Source of the DNA: Alisma plantago-aquatica
Lineage: Eukaryota > Streptophyta > Magnoliopsida > Alismatales > Alismataceae
DNA: 64,000 nucleotides
Direction: 5' to 3'
NCBI GenBank assembly: GCA_963693085.1
Contig: OY856409.1
Location: 658,174,591 to 658,238,590, forward strand
Made by a program: the position numbers and the translations under genes. How positions within the stretch are numbered: position 1 is the stretch's first letter; the number at the start of each line of letters is the position of its first letter. Below the pieces are notes generated by a model. That model was not told the DNA's origin, made no database searches, and was given only the letters and a program-made list of their open reading frames with translations. Below are positions 47,081 through 58,684 of this stretch, one piece after another.

Positions 47081-49726
47081 GAGTTCCTCCTTCTCTTCTT
47101 TCCCTCAAGTGCTTTGCCACAACATCACTAGAATTTTTTTGGATTTGTCACATGGTGGTTGCATCATCGATCCTCGACAAGTTAGCATGGGAGGGTTGGA
47201 ATGATTTGTTGGTCGTGTGTTTCAACCTCCTTCTCACATACGTGATAGAAGTGAGCTTCTCCTAAGTGATACTAAATAGGTCCCTGATATCTCCTCCTTG
47301 TTGGATTTTATTACATGCCCAAAAGTAGGTAGTCTTTCCTAGTATTTGGCTCAATGTCAGTGCTTGGGTTTTTGTCCCTTATTATTAAATTATTTTACCT
47401 TGTCATGCAGTTGTGGTTTAAATCACATAAGAGGACATGTCATTTCATCTCTTCTTCTTTTATCAATTTATTCTAAAAATGACTTAATTTATTAGATCAT
47501 AACTAAATATTGGTTTATAAGATAAATACAATAATGTACATTTTGGAATAAAAAATACACACAATTTAATGGTATGGATTTTAGAATCTAAGTTGGAGTT
47601 TCATAAAAGGCATTCTCTAGGGTTTCACAAAATTATATGAATCATTATTAATCTAAAAATATGTATATATTGGAATTAGGTTGGTAGAGCAGGTATTGTG
47701 CCGCACGAGTACTTTTGGATAAGTACACATGACTTTTGAGGTATGTACATCATCTATTTTATTTCAGACATTATTTTACCTAAACCTAAAATCATTTTAA
47801 TGAGACATCTCTTGAACTATTCATTTTACTTGAAATTCAATTGTGGGACATTCATTTCCTTGTAGTAGTTGAATTATTCTTTTATAGTGGGTCTTTGTAC
47901 CCCTCCTACTATGATTGACATTTATGTGAAATTGACTAAAATGCTACTCTTGTTTCTCTATTTATGCATTCTACATGTTTAACTAGAATATCTAGAATAG
48001 TGGTACTTATATACAATCATATTTATAAAGGGTGTGTGTATTCCGCCCGGGGTGTGCATTTTCACTCTTATTTCTTTTAGGCCATGATCCTATGGTGTTA
48101 TGGGCCTATTTTGGATATATTTAGTCTATAGTATTATGCATGCAAATTTTATTGTTTTAAATTGTAATTGTGGTTATTGATATGGCAAGACACTTTATTA
48201 TTCATTCTTGTACTCTAAATTTATTATGCCTCATTTCTCTTGGTATAATTATTTTGAACTTACCTAAATGAAAATAGCCCCCTTCTTGTGGGAACACCTC
48301 TTTTTACACTTTTAACCCAATATAATGCCCAGAGTGTTTATTATATGTACAAACTCAACATTTAAAGACTATTTCAAGTTATCCTAGGTTGACCCTTAAT
48401 TAGGTAGGTGACCCTTTAGAGGTTGTTATTAATACTAATTAGGGTTCTCAATCCCATCTAAATTGGTCCCTACCACTCCCCAACCCACTACAAGTAATGA
48501 GACACAGCTTTAGGGTTACCTTAATTACCCCTACCACTATTTTTAGAGTTGGAAATACCACCATGTAAGAGTTAACTCTTGTAGAATTTGGCTCCTATAT
48601 CACGTTTTTTATGATGCTATCCTGAGTGCTAACAAGTGTTGGTTGACTTTATTAGTCATATCTAGGCTTTGTCCTAGTTCTCACCTTAATCCCTTTTACT
48701 TGTTGTTTTCTAGCATGAATTGCATGCATCTACCTGGAGTTGAGGGTGTAGGGATGACAAACACTAAACCCAAACATAAGTTCTATAATTGAACCTTGTT
48801 TCCTTGATATTGTGGGATAATCTAAATTTTCTCTGTTGTGGTTAGCCACGCCTTGCCTTCAACATGGAAAATCTCAACACAGCTACGCCCTAAGGCCATC
48901 TATCTAAGGGATGGATACCATCCTCATTTAGCTTGTTATACTTCATACATGAGGATTAGCTGATGAAAATTATTTTTTAGTACATATTCTTAAGAATTCA
49001 CCTCTCTCATTTTCAAGTGAAATTGGATACCTAACTGACTCGCTATAACATATGCATTTTGGTCTTCCTATTAAGATGATGGATAATTTGACCATATATT
49101 TTACCAAGTCTTCTGACAACACCATGGTCAGAGGCCATCAATTGAAGAAGGAAACCTAATTTCTTCTATGCTAGGTTGACAATTATATGAATTTCCTCTG
49201 ACTCAAGATGTTTTAGTGTAACTATGATTGGAGAGAAGTGAAGAATGGGATTTTGTGCCCTATCAGTACAATTTAGAAGGTGACTTATGCAATATGATAC
49301 CTTTTCCCTTTCTAATATATCAAAAATTCTCAGTATATTCCCTGACGATGCTTAAGGATTTGACTCTTTTGGTAGAATAGTGTGATGGTAGGATAATAAT
49401 ATATGGTGAGTATGGTGGAGTTATGGATAACTTGGTTCTCAGATAGATTATGGAGCCACATTTGGCATTTCATAGACAAACTTATTTTCTTTATTAAATT
49501 AAATGTATGAAAGAAAAAATAGATTCTATTGATGATTTTGGAACCAAGTTATCACCTAAAGAATGTTTGAGCAGTAAAGAAGCCTTTTAGAGCAGCCATG
49601 AAATCCTAGACCGAAGTGTGAAAAAATGTGCAAAAAGGAGTTTTTGATATATATGACTTAGTAGATCTAATCGACATATCTCGTTAGATGGTTACGATAG
49701 ACTATAAGTAAACCTGAAGGGGAGGA
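47081..49726. other. Internal region of the long-LTR element, no readable gene
   Basis: AT-rich with many stops on both strands and no motif of gag, protease, RT or integrase that I can read. Part of the start may still be LTR. Confidence 0.4.
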
Positions 49727-49731
49727 GTTAT

Positions 49732-51124
49732 TGTACGGAAATAGGGCGATAGAGATGGCAATGGAAGAAAAACTTTTCTATCCATGGTTCCCATAACTAG
49801 AGGATTCTGTCAATAACTATGAATTGGGAAAGAGGGTTGCAAAGCCTATACTTCATCCTAGATAAAGTCTAATGACGGTTCTCATAGAGTCGTGCTTCTT
49901 CTTCAAGAAGCACACAAACTTTCATCATTGATGGTCTCCTAGTGTAGCACTACAGACGGCAGTTGACGACATTCTCCTTGCATGGTGGCAATGGCTTCCA
50001 TGCCTCTATGTAGTCTATGTGGACCACCAGGAACTCTTGTTATTCTAATAGATATGACAAGAGGGAGTTGTCCCTCATGTTGTCAATGTGCTAGCATCAA
50101 CTTTTGTCCCCTTTGGTTGTTTCTCCCTTTTACTGGTAAGATGCATCTGGATCTCACATTACCACAACGTCAAGATTAAGTGACTTGTCCTAAGAATCTT
50201 GGCCACCCCCTTATATAGGAGTGGATGGGCTAGGGTTTCGACAAACTCGGGGGCACGAGGAGACAACTTTCATGAATTTTTGGCTAGTGTGAATCACCAG
50301 TCAGTCGACTGGGCTCCCAATCAGTTGATTAACATGCCAGTCAGTCAACTAGACACTCCAGTCAGTCGATTGTCTATATATCATATTCACAAACATTAGC
50401 TTTCAATGCGACAATTAATGCACGACATGACGTCAACATCAATCCTTAATCCAGTCTTACTGATCATCCATTCGGTCGACTGGACTTTTCAGTCAGTCGA
50501 CTGGACCCTACAATCAACCAACTAATAGCCAATGTTATTTAAGTTGATTACCTAAACACTTTAGTAACCAAGTCTGATCTTATCTAATGAGTAAACTCCT
50601 ATCCCAGGTGCATCCTATGTGTGTGATCCTATAGGTGGAAAATTATGTTGGTAGTAAATGTCTATAAATAGATTATGGCATAACAAGCAATGAGTGGCAT
50701 CTAGAAACATATCATTGCTACTCAAGTAATTAGAAAGTTGGAGAACAACCTCAACCTACAATCTGTGATCAATGTTATAGTGGTTGTATAGTTCCTTTGT
50801 CTCTTATATCTAGGTTGAACTCAAGGCATGGAATCTTCATCCTCTTAATATCCAATCAATGTTACTTATACTAGAGTAGATTATATGAGATGCATGTGCT
50901 CACATATGACATATTGAGTCACACGAGTATGGCCATTCATTTCTCAGTATTTCTTATCAAGTGGCCAGGATATCAACTCCTGTAGGAGGGAGAAATCCCA
51001 TCAGCATCACTCACAATCGATCCCCATGTGTCACAATGTACTTGAGAACCACCTTTATGTCAACCCTTATTCAAGTTCACATTAGATGATGTTAAAGTTC
51101 ATCAAACAACATGTGATGAGTGTA

Positions 51125-51178
<54 letters not shown>

Positions 51179-51661
51179 TCTGGTCTAAGAAACACTATCA
51201 CCACTATCACTTTGAGAGTTGATTGTGACTACTATTCCATGCTCTCTGTGTATCACTCTCAAGGTGGGTTTGTCCAGTACATTATTCTTTAATAAATGCA
51301 TATGTGTTTGACTTGATATCCTATCTCATGACTAATGAGACTCTATCATCAGTCAGCACACATTCTAGTCTTATGTATTACTATGGTCTATTTTGCTTCT
51401 ATAGTAGTATCCTACTAGGGATATAACGAGCATGTGTATACTCTTATAATACATATGATCTCATTCTCCAAGTCCTCAACCTAAAGACATATGTCATCGA
51501 GTAACATTATTCTTTAGACATATACTATTTATGTGTCGTCATCTTATGACTAAGACAAACATAATAGACAAAATTACCTTTTACTATTATTATTATCAAA
51601 TCAAGTACATGATGCCATTAAAATCATCATATGATTGTCTCTCTGGGCATAAATACCAACA
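49732..51661 (-). mobile_element. Solo LTR, SIRE/copia-like family, copy 2
   Basis: Inverted relative of the solo LTR at 31562-33763. On the minus strand it starts TGTTGGTATTTATGCCCAGA at 51661 and ends CCCTATTTCCGTACA at 49732. Shared blocks with copy 1 include ATATGATCTCATTCTCCAAG and AACTCAAGGCAT. Candidate 5-bp target duplication with one mismatch: GTTAT (49727-49731) and ATTAT (51662-51666). A minus-strand TATA motif (TCCTATATAA) lies at 50211-50220. It includes an (AT)n run and repeated CAGTCGACTGG-type motifs (about 50300-50360 and 50455-50510). Confidence 0.75.
51129..51176. repeat. (AT)n microsatellite
   Basis: About 48 bp of AT dinucleotides within solo LTR copy 2. Confidence 0.95.
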
Positions 51662-51666
51662 ATTAT

Positions 51667-52116
51667 GTACCTTAATAGTTTTGGAGAGTAATCCAACTTT
51701 AGGGTGGTCTGAAGATAGTAATGAATGCACTAGGTTGCCCAAGGGTAATTTCCTCAATCAAATGTCACACAAATTTTATTACCCCCTAATTAGGGTAGTA
51801 GAACCTTGTTAATATGGATAACATGAACATAGTTGGACAACCTAAGATAAATCTATAGAAAAGTTTTGTTCCTCGGCATAAGGTAAGATTCTAGGATGAG
51901 TCATTGCAATTGGATGAGAGTATGTAGAGGGTATTTAGGTGGGAAATTAATTTGTAAGAAAATGAACTTCAAGGCCTTATGCCCTAATTCTTTATAAGGA
52001 TAATAGTGTGGATAAATTTATAAATATATAATTTGGTAGATAGAAAGCATACTAATGGGCTAGGTTATTAATGGATGGATTTTGGAGACAAAATCCCCTT
52101 TTAAGGGGTGGAGTTA
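51667..52116 (+). other. 3' internal end of the long-LTR element with polypurine tract
   Basis: Non-coding in its present state. Ends GACAAAATCCCCTTTTAAGG then GGTGGAGTTA immediately before the 3' LTR. The A/G-rich run at about 52101-52116 is the probable polypurine tract. Confidence 0.55.
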
Positions 52117-52880
52117 TGTGACATACCCAAATCTAGATACTTAGATCACACATACTCTCTCCTTATTCTTGTTTTAATTAGATTAGCAACAAATCTATTT
52201 TCCCTAGAATTAGAATATTTAAGAGTTGTTAAAGCCAAGAAAAATATAATGTTTCAACATATCACCATTTTATAGAAGGTTAAAGATAAATTGTTTAATT
52301 AAGTTTTCAATGGAGGTTAACTATATAAATCCTCTAATTAATTAGTGTTTACCCTAATTTAGAAACCAAGAATCGCCCTATGTCTTATTGATGCAAGATA
52401 TTCAATAAATGAGGAATAATGTATCAAATTGGTTAGGAAAATTCATTAAACGAATGTTAATATGCAAATAATGAAATAAGATACTAATCATTTCCAAAAG
52501 GCACAATTAACACCAAAATTAGATTCTTTGTACTTTAATTAGCTTACCCAAGGATTTTTTATTCAATAGGAGGTTATTTGCCAATCCATTTAAGTGGTAA
52601 ACAACCCTATGTATAATATAAATCAATTCATTCAATATCCACATCAATTGCCATTATATATTAAATGTTCCTCCACTTGCATTTACTCTTCAATGCTCTC
52701 CCTACGTTGAACCAGGAAGTTGCAATTCTCCCATCACTGTAGTGCTTTTATCCACTAGTTCCTTGATCTTTCTCTCTTCTCATCTCCCTCTTCTCCTATG
52801 TCTATTTCTTTCATCCTCCACTTCATTGTTCCTATAACCCTAAATATATTCCATCTCTCTCTTTCTCTTTTACCCCCCCA
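52117..52880 (+). repeat. 3' LTR, left part
   Basis: Starts TGTGACATACCCAAATCTAG. Homologous to 45225-45985. Interrupted at 52880 by CACTA 2 and resumes at 62857. Confidence 0.75.
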
Positions 52881-53719
52881 CACTAGTGCATTTCTAACCA
52901 CTAATGTCACTTTTAATGACTTTGAATCATCTGATAGAATGACACTATAGAAAAAATAACATCGGTTCTCAAGCATAAACGTCACCATTGATCAAGTCCT
53001 ACTGATTTAAAAAAGATATGGGTGCTGGTTTTTCTTCTACGTCGATTAAACTTTACCAAAACCAATGTCTAAAACATCCTGCGAAATGAAAATTTTTAGG
53101 GAAAATATATGCCTCCAAAATTTTTAAGATAAGCATCAGTTTTCTGTTAATGGACGATAAACACCTTCATGCAGAACAAAATTTGCCTCTAAAATTCTTC
53201 TGGCGTCAGTTTTCTCTCCTAAAACTAACATTGATTCACAAGAAAAATAGCCAAAAATTGCATGATCAGTTTTGTTTACCTTGCCAAGAAACTGAAGTCA
53301 GATGGTTCGCACCATGTTCCTGCAAAAAATATGTACCCCCCAAGTTACACTCTAGTGTCAGTTCCTGAGGATAAAAACTAAAGTCTCTATCACTACTGAG
53401 ATCGATTTTTTTTCTGTCCAGATAATGGCCTTATGCATCATTTGGTTCAATCAAACTGACATCTAAGTTACTACCATAGGTGTCGGTCTTAACAAAACTG
53501 ACGGCTCAAGCCTTAATCAGGCTGATTTTTTATATTAAGATAATTGCTTCTTGCATCTATTTCTTTCTACAAACCAACATCTAAGTTACTGGGTTAGGTG
53601 TTGGTTTTTCTCTTTTAAATGATGATGTCTTTCTTAGTTTTTGGTTTTTCTAGAAATTGAAGACTATGTTAAACATAATAGCACCCACACAAAATAGACT
53701 TTTCACCAAACTCTATTTT

Positions 53720-54136
53720 ATTGTTCATTGTTGTTTGATTTTCCCCAGCTCTGGCGGTTCCAACCTCCGATCCCGCTCTTGCTCCAGTTGTCACCGTTGT
53801 GTATGTTTCCGAATCCAACCCTACCTCCCTCAATTGTTGCATCATAGGTTTGGGCAGCTACAAACCATGAACACCACCACTCCATCATGGTACCACCGAC
53901 ATCCAACACCCGTCGAGCTTCTCGACAGAGTTTGACCAAAGGATCCAAGGTTGATCCATCACACCACCGCACGAAGCCACCACCTCCTATCCTCTTCAAT
54001 TGGATGCACTACTAGTGGATGCAAGCAACAACCACCAGTTGCAAGTCCACAACCACCACCACCACACATAACCATCTTCACAACCAGTTGGTTTGCATTG
54101 ACCAAGCTTGAAGGATCCACAACCAACTATCAAAAG
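53720..54136 (+). promoter_or_regulatory. C-rich segment of CACTA 2, possible leader exon
   Basis: A CCACCA-rich stretch unlike the AT-rich DNA around it, ending ACTATCAAAAG|GTACCC, which resembles a splice donor. Its position corresponds to the GC-rich 19040-19440 segment of CACTA 1. Short frames within it look non-coding. Confidence 0.35.
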
Positions 54137-54888
54137 GTACCCCCTCACCTCTTTTGATCACATTTGATAAATCAATAAATTGAATAAGATGAAAAGATAA
54201 TCTATGGAGTATTCACGTCATTACATATTCCCTCGTTGCTGGATCTGCTAATGAGGCATTAATACATAGGTACATATATGCATGACCATACCATGTGTTG
54301 GTTATCTAATTAGGTAGGATTCCTAAATGAAAAACTGAAATCCAGGGTTTCTATGGGAATCTTTTTTTTACTATGACTTTGTGATACATATTGGATGATG
54401 AATCCAACTAATGTACTCCATGATCATGCTTAGAGAATCTTAGTAAACACTAGTGACATAGCTCTCTATTATGTTGCATAACTAGTATGAAATTGAGTGG
54501 CCAATTATATTATGTTATCTCTAATAGTGTGTACCTTAATGATTGTTATTTATATATAATGTTACATGATTAATGTTTGGGTTATTAATAACATGAATCT
54601 TATTAAAATCATGTTGAATAATAAAAACATGAATACTTGATGAGAGAAGATAACCTAAGATTGAGAATTAGTAGGAGAAATTTTATGATGCTTATGGGAA
54701 AGGGAAAATGTATATCTAAAATATGTAATGAATGATAGGGTGAATATATAAACTGAATACATGTATGAATACATGCTTATGATGATACAATGTATGTGAC
54801 TTATGGATTTATGGGTTTGTATTTAAAAAAAATTGATATGAATCGTAAACCTTAATTTTGGACATATATATATATATATGTTGGCCTA

Positions 54889-55190
54889 GAAACCCGTCTG
54901 AGATTTACTCTTTAGGAGTAAATCTTGTATACTCCCTAGTTCACGACTATTCTTGAACACTTAATCTCACTTAGGATGTAAGTGTATAATGTATATTCCA
55001 TTTTCAATATGTTTCACCAAAACTTCCCCGTTTGTTCTCGAAGTACATTTGTTGGTGGAAATTTTCCCATGTACATCAGTGTACTTGAAGAATTGTGAGG
55101 AAATGTTACCGAAATTTTCTTGAAAACTGAATACACAATATATACTTACTAGTGAATTTAGGGGTTCAAGAATGGGATAGGTGGTACACA
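54889..55190. repeat. Palindromic leader module of CACTA 2
   Basis: A diverged version of the duplicated module in CACTA 1, in the opposite orientation relative to the window and so the same orientation relative to the genes. Shared blocks: GGCCTAGAAACCCGTC, AGGAGTAAATCTTG, ATCTCACTTAGGATGTAAGT, TTCCCCGTTTGTTCTC. Inverted-repeat character remains around TTGAACACTTAATCTCACT and its counterpart near 55155. Confidence 0.75.
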
Positions 55191-55194
55191 CATT

Positions 55195-55320
55195 CATTAC
55201 TAAACCCTAAAACCTAATATGTAAACCATAAAACCTAATCTATAAACCCTAAATCCTGAATGATAAACCCTAATTTGTAATCCCTAAACCCTAATCATGT
55301 AAACCCTAAACCATAATACT
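55195..55320. repeat. Degenerate telomere-like AAACCCTAA repeats
   Basis: About a dozen AAACCCTAA-related units with many substitutions (AAACCATAA, AAACCTAAT, AAACCCTAAATCC). This matches the plant telomere motif in degenerate interstitial form. It sits between the leader palindrome and the TNP2 pseudogene. Confidence 0.6.
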
Positions 55321-55379
55321 TATTTTTTCTTTGATTATAAAATGTATAGATCATGTATGTCTATTCTAAATTGTTGCAC

Positions 55380-58300
55380 CTAGAAGTTTACTAATGGTCT
55401 TGTTTAGTTTGTAAGATTTGCATAGGAACATAGGAAATGACCTGGATATAAGTTCTATTGTCCATGTAGGCATTGCAGTAACAACTTGAAAGTTGACATT
55501 GTTGATGAAATCAAAAGTTATGGAATGTGCAACAAGATTGTATAGAGTTATATAGAATGGTAATGGCATGGAGAAATTATGACGATGAGATCAGTAGATG
55601 TTGATAGCAGTATTTGTGTTGAAGAAGAAATTTCCACTGATGATGTAGATGTGAACAAACTGATTCCGATAGACATGCTTGATGTGATGCTACATAGTTG
55701 TAGGGTAGAGCACACTGGTCCACCTTCCTTATTTAGAAACATTTTGTATGATGTTGAGATACCATTATACATAGGTTGTACTAAGTTTATGGAGTTGAGT
55801 GTTGTGTTGACATTGTATAATCTAAAGGCTAACAATAGATGGAGCTATAAAAGCTTCACATCATTGTTGTCTTTGTTGAAAGAAATTCTTCCTGAAGGAA
55901 ATGAGCTTCCAATCTTAACATACAAATTAAATAAAATTCTATGACCAATGGGAATGAAGGCTAAGAAGATACATTTATTCCTGAATGACTACGTGTTATT
56001 TTAAAAGGACTATGTTGATTTGAACCATTGTCCAAAATGTGGGGCATCAAGGTATAAAATAACAACTTTAGGGAAGTCCAAAACTAGATCTCCTGCCAAG
56101 GTGATGTGATATCTACCGATAATATCATAGTTTCAATGCTTATTTGCCAACCCTATGGATGTGGATAATTTAAGATGGCATGCAGAGGTAAAGAAAAATA
56201 ATGACGGGATCCTACGACATGTGTCTGATTCCTCACAGTAGAAGAAGATTGATTTATTATACCTTGAATTTGGTAAAAAAGTCAAGAATTTAAAACTTGG
56301 GTTTTGTACTGATGCGATGGATCCATATGGCACATTGAGCATCCAACATAGCACTTATCCTATTATTGTTATATACAATCTTCCTCCTTAATCTCTGTAT
56401 GAAACATTAGTACATTATGATGTCATTGTTGATATCGGGCCCTAAACAACCTGGAAAGGATATCGATGTTTATCCTGAACCTCTTGTTGATGACTTAAAA
56501 AAACTATGGGGAGAAGGTGTCATGACCTATGATTAATCCCATGGAGAGACATTTTGTTTTCATGCTATGTAGTTTTGCACTATTAATGACTTTCCAACTT
56601 ATGGGAATTTATCTGGATACATTGTAAAAGGATCCAAAGCATGCCCTATATCTGAAGAGAACATTGATTCAATACAACTAAAATATGGTAGAAACATTGT
56701 ATATATTGGTCATCGAAGGTTTCTTCTAAAAGTTCATCCTTACCGAAGGTTGTAGAAATTGTTTAATGGATCGAATGAGGAACAGAGTGCCCCTAAACCT
56801 ATATCAGGCAAGGTTGATTTATGAAAGAGTAAAAGACTTTGTCAATGTATTCTGTAAGAGATCACAATGTATCATTCTCACACAGAGTGACAAATCTTTA
56901 TACAAGAAGAGATCAATATTCTGGGATCTTCCTTATTGGGGTTCTTTGGCAGCTATGCATTGTATCTATTTAATGCATGTTGAGAAAAATGTCTATGATA
57001 GTGTCAATAGTACTTTGTTGAATATACCAGGTAAGACTAGATATGGTATCAAATCCAGAATGGACCTACCTAAAATGGGAATAAGGAAATAATTAATAAA
57101 ATAAATTAGTAGTGATCAAAAAACATATTTACCTCCTTCTTGTTACACTCTGTCTAGAAAAGAGAAGAAAACTTTTTGCTAGTGTTTTCTTAATGTTAAG
57201 GTACCACAGGAATACTCTTCCAATATCTGTAGACTGGTATCAATGAAGGATTTGAAACTGATAGGTCTTATATCTCATGATTGTCACACTCTAATGCAAT
57301 AAATATTGCCCGTGGCAATTTGATCTATAATGTCGAAGCATGTAAGGTTTGCAACCACCAGGCTTTGTTTCTTCTTCAACACTCTATGCAAAAAAATTGT
57401 TGATCCTGAGAATCTTGATAAGTTACAAAGTTAAGTGGTTGTCACCCTATTCCAGCTTGATATGTATTTTCCTCCTTCATTCTTTGATATCGTGGATCAT
57501 CTTGTTGTCCACCTGACTAGGGAAGTGAAAATGTTGGGACCAATTTTTCTGCATTGGATGTATCCTTTTGAAAGATACATGAGTGTTTTTAATGGTGATG
57601 TTCAAAATAGTTATTGGCTTGAAGGAAGTATTATTGAGAGTTAAGTGGTCAGGGAGGTTATGGACTTTTGTAATGACTTACTGAATTGTAATGAAGCTCT
57701 TGTAAATGAAAAGAATATTGAGGACTATTCTGACAGATAGACTTTAGGAGCATGAGTGGAAGTAATCATTTGTGAAATGTGGGAACAAGCACATTTGTAT
57801 ATTTTACACAACATCAACAAAGTGAGTAGTTATATCACCGAATATACCAATTTCATCAAGAAAAAATACCCTCAAGCCAATCCAATGTGGCTTGCTAGAG
57901 AGCATAACAAGACATTTATTAGGTGGTTTGGAGATAAAGCCTTACCTCAACTATCATGAACACCAAATAATGTTGCTGAAAATATAAAATTCCTCACCTT
58001 TAAACCAAAAATCAATGTTATGTCTTCTGAAGGGTTTGACATAAATGGTTTTCATATTACACTAAGTTTCAAGATGATAAGAGTGTCATCCAAAATAGTG
58101 GGTTCACCCTTGAAGTGTCTTCACTGTATATTTCTAGTGTAAAGGATAAGAGTCCACGTGAAGCTAAAATGTCATATTACGGTGTCATTGAAGACATTTG
58201 GGAGTTTGATTACATAGATTTCAAAGTTCCACTCTATAGGTGTAATTGGGTTGATAACACCAAAGGAGTTGTAGTGGATGAATTGGGTTTTACATTTGTG

Positions 58301-58575
58301 AATTTTGAAAACATTGGTGAGAAGGGTGAACCATTCATAATGGAATCATAGGTGAAGCAAGTATTCTGTCGATGATCCTACAAATAAAAAATGGTCAGTT
58401 GTTTTTCATGGTTAAAGGCAGTTCATTGCAGATCCTATAGATGAAGAAGAGTACTATGAAAAGTATGACAACTCTAGTCCATTCTGAGTTGGCTTGCCAA
58501 CACCAAATATTGAAGCTAACACTGACTTATATAGGTGTGGAGATCACATCGAGGGAATGTTAATTGATATAAGAT
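55380..58575 (+). pseudogene. CACTA TNP2-type transposase (broken)
   Basis: Transposase-associated domain at about 55400-55570 (YCPCRHCSNN, DEIKSYGMCNKI, WHGE). TNP2/Transposase_21 follows at about 55830-57090, with RWSYKSFTSLLSLLKEILPE, a CPKCGASRYK finger, FANPMDVDNLRWHAE, FCTDAMDPYGTLS, INDFPTYGNLSGYIVKG and MHVEKNVYDS. A DUF4218-like region is at about 57330-57660 (QLDMYFPPSFFDIVDHLVVH, WMYPFERYM). A DUF4216-like region is at 58115-58400 (YGVIEDIWEFDYIDFKVPLY, VVVDELGFTFVNF). More than a dozen stops and several frame changes occur. Many stops sit where the family has Trp, Arg or Gln, so C-to-T decay is likely. The family performs DNA cleavage in CACTA transposition; this copy is dead. Confidence 0.93.
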
Positions 58576-58684
58576 TCAAATATTAGAGGCATGATTTTAT
58601 TTTTTTTAATGTTAGATAAGCATTTTACATTCTTTACCACTTATATTTCGTTATTTTACTATTTTTTATATGGCATTATTTCAG

